This document shows, in pieces, positions 6,894-9,652 of a stretch of 9,652 bases of DNA. Source of the stretch: Balneolaceae bacterium (GTDB lineage: Bacteria; Bacteroidota; Rhodothermia; Balneolales; Balneolaceae); contig SLGA01000182.1 of the NCBI GenBank assembly GCA_007123985.1, positions 1 to 9,652 of the forward strand. Direction: 5' to 3'. The number at the start of each line of letters is the position of its first letter. Position 1 is the stretch's first letter. The notes below the pieces were generated by a model. That model did not search any database. It was not told the DNA's origin and worked only from the letters and a program-made list of their open reading frames with translations. Made by a program: the position numbers and the translations under genes.

Positions 6894-8681
6894 TTAGGCG
6901 TCTTCAAGCGTTATGGCAAGCACTTCTTCCATGGTAGTCATACCATTTTTGATACGCAGACGGCCGGATGCACGCAGAGTAAGCATTCCTTGTTTAACGG
7001 CATGCTGCCGTATTGAATCCTCATCAATCTCATCACCGGCAGCAAAAATCATACGCTGTAATTCTTTATCAAAATAGAGGGCTTCAAAAATGGCAACACG
7101 CCCTCTGTAACCTCGGCTGCATTTTTCGCAACCAACGGCTTCATAAAATGTTGTTTCTTGAATCTCTTTTTCTGAAAAGCCAAGGTTTAAAAGAGGTTCA
7201 TGATTCAGCTCTTTATCAAGTGGGCGTTTACAATCGGAACAGAGTCTTCTAACAAGTCGCTGAGCCATTACCAGATTAATGGCATTGGCAATCAGGAAGG
7301 GTTCCACACCCATTTTAAAAAGTCGAGCAACTGCGCTGGGGGCATCGTTGGTGTGAAGGGTGGAGAATGTAAGGTGACCCGTATTCGCCAGCTTAATGGC
7401 AATTTCTGCTGTTTTCAGATCACGAATCTCACCAACAAGAACAATATCCGGGTCATGACGAAGAATACCTCTCATGGCCATATCGAAGGTCATGCTTTCG
7501 GAGATCTTTAGCTGCCGTGCACCTTTAATGAGATATTCTACCGGTTCCTCAATTGTGAGAACGTTAAATTCCGGGCTGATAACCGCGTGAAGCGCAGCAA
7601 CCAGTGTGGTTGACTTACCAGAACCTGTTGGGCCGGTAATAATCACAATTCCGGATGGTTTTCGAATGGCTTTATTAAAATCAATCGAAGCTTTTTCCTG
7701 GAGACCCAATTTTTCAAGGTCAGTGATTACTTTACGGTCATCGAGTACCCGAATTACAATGGACTCCAGTTTTCGATTAAACTCTTCACCGACCATCGGC
7801 ATAATGGATACCCTGTATCGGATGTTTGTGTTGTCAATTCGCCGCTGAATGTATCCGTCCTGTGAGGAATCCCTCTCAAAACGGTCAATATTCAGAGCTT
7901 TATCTTTAACAACGGCAGCGATCGCTTCCGGTTTTACACCCGGTTGGGAATGCCACACACGAAGACGTCCATCGAGCCGGAAAAGAATGTCGGTAACATT
8001 TTTCTTCCCCGGTATAATATGAATATCGCTGGCACCTTTTCGAACAGCTTCAACCAACATCCCTTCGATAAGAGAGTTGAGCATGCTCTTGTTAATCTCG
8101 GCATCGAGCTCCTCTTCGTCAACTTCCTGCATGGGCATATCAGGTTCCTCAAGCTCCATGTCGTCAAGTAGTTTGAGAAACTCATTGCGCTGATCATATA
8201 CCTTGCCGATGATCTTTTCAATCATCTCAAGTTTACAATAAGTTAGTTCGTATAGTTTGTAAGGAAGTTCAGATGCGAGAATAGAAATCTGAGGATCAGT
8301 TGGGTCAGCACAGGCTAAAATAATCTGATCTTTTGTAGCTTTAAAGGGTACAGCTTTATGTGCGATCATTTCATCAACAATCTCCTCGGGAAGATCATCC
8401 ATCAATTTCCGTATGCTTTCGATCAGCTTCGCCGATGGTTCCTCAGAGGTGATTACCTCCCGAAAAGCATATAAGTTAGTGATGATTTTCATTACTTCAT
8501 GCCTATCTGCATTATAATCATCAACAAGTATTGTGCTCAGCCGTCTTCGTATAGATATGGGTTCAGACTGATGCTTTTTGATAGCGGCATCAAGTTTATC
8601 ATCATCAATAATGCCTTTCTCAACGAGAGCCTCTCCGAGTCTGCGCCTTACATAAAACGTATTTTTTTGTACACTATTCAT
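6894..8681 (-). CDS. pilB: PilB/GspE-type assembly ATPase with MshEN-like N-terminus
   Basis: Cytoplasmic hexameric ATPase that powers pilin polymerisation. The 595-residue length is close to the family norm (about 560-580). The N-terminus has a MshEN-type motif at residues 14-38 (RLGEALVEKGIID ... LDAAIKKHQ), a pattern known to bind cyclic di-GMP in MshE-like ATPases; a second copy near 47 is degenerate. ASDIHI opens the N2 domain. The motor domain has Walker A GPTGSGKST (350-358), an intact Asp box TIEEPVEY (376-383), Walker B DPDIVLVGEIRD (410-421) with Glu418, and a His box TGHLTFSTLHT (434-444). It also has the zinc-binding tetracysteine C481/C484 and C518/C521. The ATG at 8681 lies 12 codons before the first motif and has no Shine-Dalgarno site. 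It is convergent with the secretin operon and downstream of pilC. GspE of a type II system is the alternative. Confidence 0.93.
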   Translation of the reverse strand: MNSVQKNTFYVRRRLGEALVEKGIIDDDKLDAAIKKHQSEPISIRRRLSTILVDDYNADRHEVMKIITNLYAFREVITSEEPSAKLIESIRKLMDDLPEEIVDEMIAHKAVPFKATKDQIILACADPTDPQISILASELPYKLYELTYCKLEMIEKIIGKVYDQRNEFLKLLDDMELEEPDMPMQEVDEEELDAEINKSMLNSLIEGMLVEAVRKGASDIHIIPGKKNVTDILFRLDGRLRVWHSQPGVKPEAIAAVVKDKALNIDRFERDSSQDGYIQRRIDNTNIRYRVSIMPMVGEEFNRKLESIVIRVLDDRKVITDLEKLGLQEKASIDFNKAIRKPSGIVIITGPTGSGKSTTLVAALHAVISPEFNVLTIEEPVEYLIKGARQLKISESMTFDMAMRGILRHDPDIVLVGEIRDLKTAEIAIKLANTGHLTFSTLHTNDAPSAVARLFKMGVEPFLIANAINLVMAQRLVRRLCSDCKRPLDKELNHEPLLNLGFSEKEIQETTFYEAVGCEKCSRGYRGRVAIFEALYFDKELQRMIFAAGDEIDEDSIRQHAVKQGMLTLRASGRLRIKNGMTTMEEVLAITLEDA

Positions 8682-8712
8682 AAACTAAGATGATGGTGCC
8701 GTGCTGTAGATT

Positions 8713-8740
8713 CAAGTATAGTAATTTAAAGTATTGCAAA
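8713..8740 (-). promoter_or_regulatory. Possible Bacteroidota-type promoter for pilB
   Basis: Reading the minus strand, TTTG (8740-8737) is followed after 16 nt by TATACTTG (8720-8713), one mismatch from the TAnnTTTG -7 element of Bacteroidota. A transcript would start near 8706, leaving a leader of about 25 nt before ATG 8681. The spacer is shorter than the usual 19-21 nt, so this is a weak call. Confidence 0.25.
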
Positions 8741-8913
8741 CTTCTATGAAAACACTATTTACTGCTCAAATTATCTACGAAAATTCAACTCTTTTGGATT
8801 GTTGAAACAAAACAATGGCTGTTTACCAATCAACTGCTTTTTGAAAAGCTTTTTTTTGAGTCTAATTGGTTAGCAAAACACAAACAAGAAATCTGCTACA
8901 ATCCGGACATTGC

Positions 8914-8939
8914 ACGTTTCGGTTGTAAAACCGAAACGT
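8914..8939 (-). terminator. Stem-loop just after the pilC stop, no U-tract
   Basis: ACGTTTCGGTT (8914-8924) and AACCGAAACGT (8929-8939) form a perfect 11-bp stem with a 4-nt loop, beginning 8 nt after the pilC stop on the minus strand. The stem is strong but no T-run follows it, so it may act as a transcript 3'-end stabiliser, an attenuator, or a partial terminator that lowers read-through into pilB. The pairing is certain; the role is inferred. Confidence 0.5.
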
Positions 8940-8947
8940 CAGAATGA

Positions 8948-9652
8948 TTAGTAATTTGGCTGGATAATTGCTGCTTCAGAGGATACAACTGTAATGTAAA
9001 TCAGTGCAACAAAGATAAAGATGTTGATAAACAGGTTTATCATATTGATTACCGATTCCAGCTTATATTCCGTCTGTTTTTCGTAGTAGTTGGCAAGCTG
9101 GCCCGCGTTTTCTTTTAGTGAGCCCGACTCAGCTCCAAGTCTAAAACGGCTTAGTGCACTTTTTGGGAATACTTTCGTCGCCTCGAGAGCTTCGATTAGA
9201 CCAACACCATCTTCAAGCATACGTCTGATAGCCACCTCCTTTACCTGTTTTTCGATGTAGCTGTTTCGGCACGCTTCTGCAGCAATTCGAATTACTTCAA
9301 TATTTTGTCCGGAGCCGCTGTAGAGTGTGTTAAAAACCCGTGCAAAAATTTCGATACTTGTTTTGTGCATCAAATCGCCGATAACCGGCATTTTAATGAG
9401 GTATTGGTCTAAAATGAGCCGGCCTCGTTTACTTTTCCACATCAACACAAGTGTTAAAATTGGAATCACATGAACAAGTACGATTGGTATCCAGTTGGCT
9501 TGAAGCCAGTAACTAATATCGAGGGTTTGTGCGGTGAGAGGGGGCAGGATTATATCGAATTCGAGAAACATCTCTGCTGTAACCGGAAATACGTACCCCA
9601 CGAAGAATAGTAGTGTAAGAATTACGGCAAATACAGTAATCGCAGGCATAAA
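8948..9652 (-). CDS. pilC: PilC/GspF-type inner-membrane platform protein, N-terminal part outside window
   Basis: Polytopic inner-membrane protein on which the assembly ATPase acts. The frame is open to the right edge, so only the last 234 or so residues are seen; family members have about 400. Counting from the Met at 9649, membrane segments lie at about 3-22, 52-71 and 203-223. The second T2SSF domain lies between the last two (about 75-200): KMPVIGDLMH, then ARVFNTLYSGS, and the typical GAESGSLKENAGQLANYYEK near 173-192. The Met at 9649 is internal and not the true start, because it falls inside a family membrane segment. The stop is 266 nt upstream of pilB on the same strand. Confidence 0.9.
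   Translation of the reverse strand, partial: FMPAITVFAVILTLLFFVGYVFPVTAEMFLEFDIILPPLTAQTLDISYWLQANWIPIVLVHVIPILTLVLMWKSKRGRLILDQYLIKMPVIGDLMHKTSIEIFARVFNTLYSGSGQNIEVIRIAAEACRNSYIEKQVKEVAIRRMLEDGVGLIEALEATKVFPKSALSRFRLGAESGSLKENAGQLANYYEKQTEYKLESVINMINLFINIFIFVALIYITVVSSEAAIIQPNY

Noticed and set aside
6599..6907. A 102-codon minus-strand frame covering the terminator and the GC-rich repeat
   Set aside because: It crosses a strong terminator and its PASRQAG string is explained by the repeat, so it is not a gene.
8836..8857. Terminator-like GCTTTTTGAAAAGC followed by eight T on the plus strand
   Set aside because: The stem is very weak (about five pairs, mostly A-T) and no plus-strand gene lies before it; likely chance in AT-rich DNA.
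1042..9652. The cluster as a type II secretion system rather than a pilus
   Set aside because: Not fully excluded: the GspL-like fusion would fit. The AIRN-containing PilT-like gene, absent from typical type II systems, favours a pilus or pilus-like machine.
1..9652. CRISPR arrays, tRNA or rRNA genes, insertion sequences, defence genes
   Set aside because: No regularly spaced repeats, no tRNA or rRNA signatures and no transposase or nuclease motifs were seen by eye on either strand.

Overview
The window carries most of the core of a type IV filament machine (type IV pilus or type II secretion family) from a Gram-negative bacterium. The genes present encode a PilT-like motor ATPase, two inner-membrane alignment proteins, an outer-membrane secretin, a PilB/GspE-type assembly ATPase and the C-terminal part of a PilC/GspF-type platform protein. 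The AT-leaning composition, the general scarcity of Shine-Dalgarno sites, a SPOR domain and a DUF4258-like neighbour suggest the Bacteroidota/Balneolota/Rhodothermota side of the FCB group. This placement is inference; no rRNA or other marker is present.

Layout. Bases 1-255 (minus strand) hold the start of a small DUF4258-like protein that runs off the left edge. Bases 256-1041 form a gene-poor, AT-rich gap with REP-like stem-loops and one doubtful 47-codon hydrophobic ORF. Bases 1042-6663 (plus strand) are a tight four-gene operon with gaps of 12, 5 and 13 nt: pilT-like ATPase, PilM-PilN(-SPOR) fusion, PilO-PilP-like fusion, and a short PilQ-like secretin. A bidirectional hairpin terminator at about 6707-6738 separates it from the convergent minus-strand genes, a pilB-like ATPase (6894-8681) and the C-terminal part of pilC (8948 to the right edge). 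A 266-nt spacer with several inverted repeats lies between pilC and pilB.

How the genes work together. By homology, PilB polymerises pilin subunits on the PilC platform, the PilT-like ATPase would depolymerise them, the PilMN and PilOP proteins connect the cytoplasmic motor ring to the periplasm, and the secretin forms the outer-membrane gate. No pilin, prepilin peptidase or pilotin gene lies in the window, so these must be elsewhere.

The most unusual point is how the alignment complex is packaged. Four normally separate proteins (PilM, PilN, PilO, PilP) appear as two polypeptides. The first ends in a SPOR domain, a fold known to bind denuded peptidoglycan. The secretin is only 404 residues long and shows no peptidoglycan-binding AMIN domain. 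Peptidoglycan attachment may therefore have moved from the secretin to the inner-membrane subcomplex. The PilT-like ATPase also lacks the usual acidic pair of its Asp box, which makes its role as an ordinary retraction motor uncertain.
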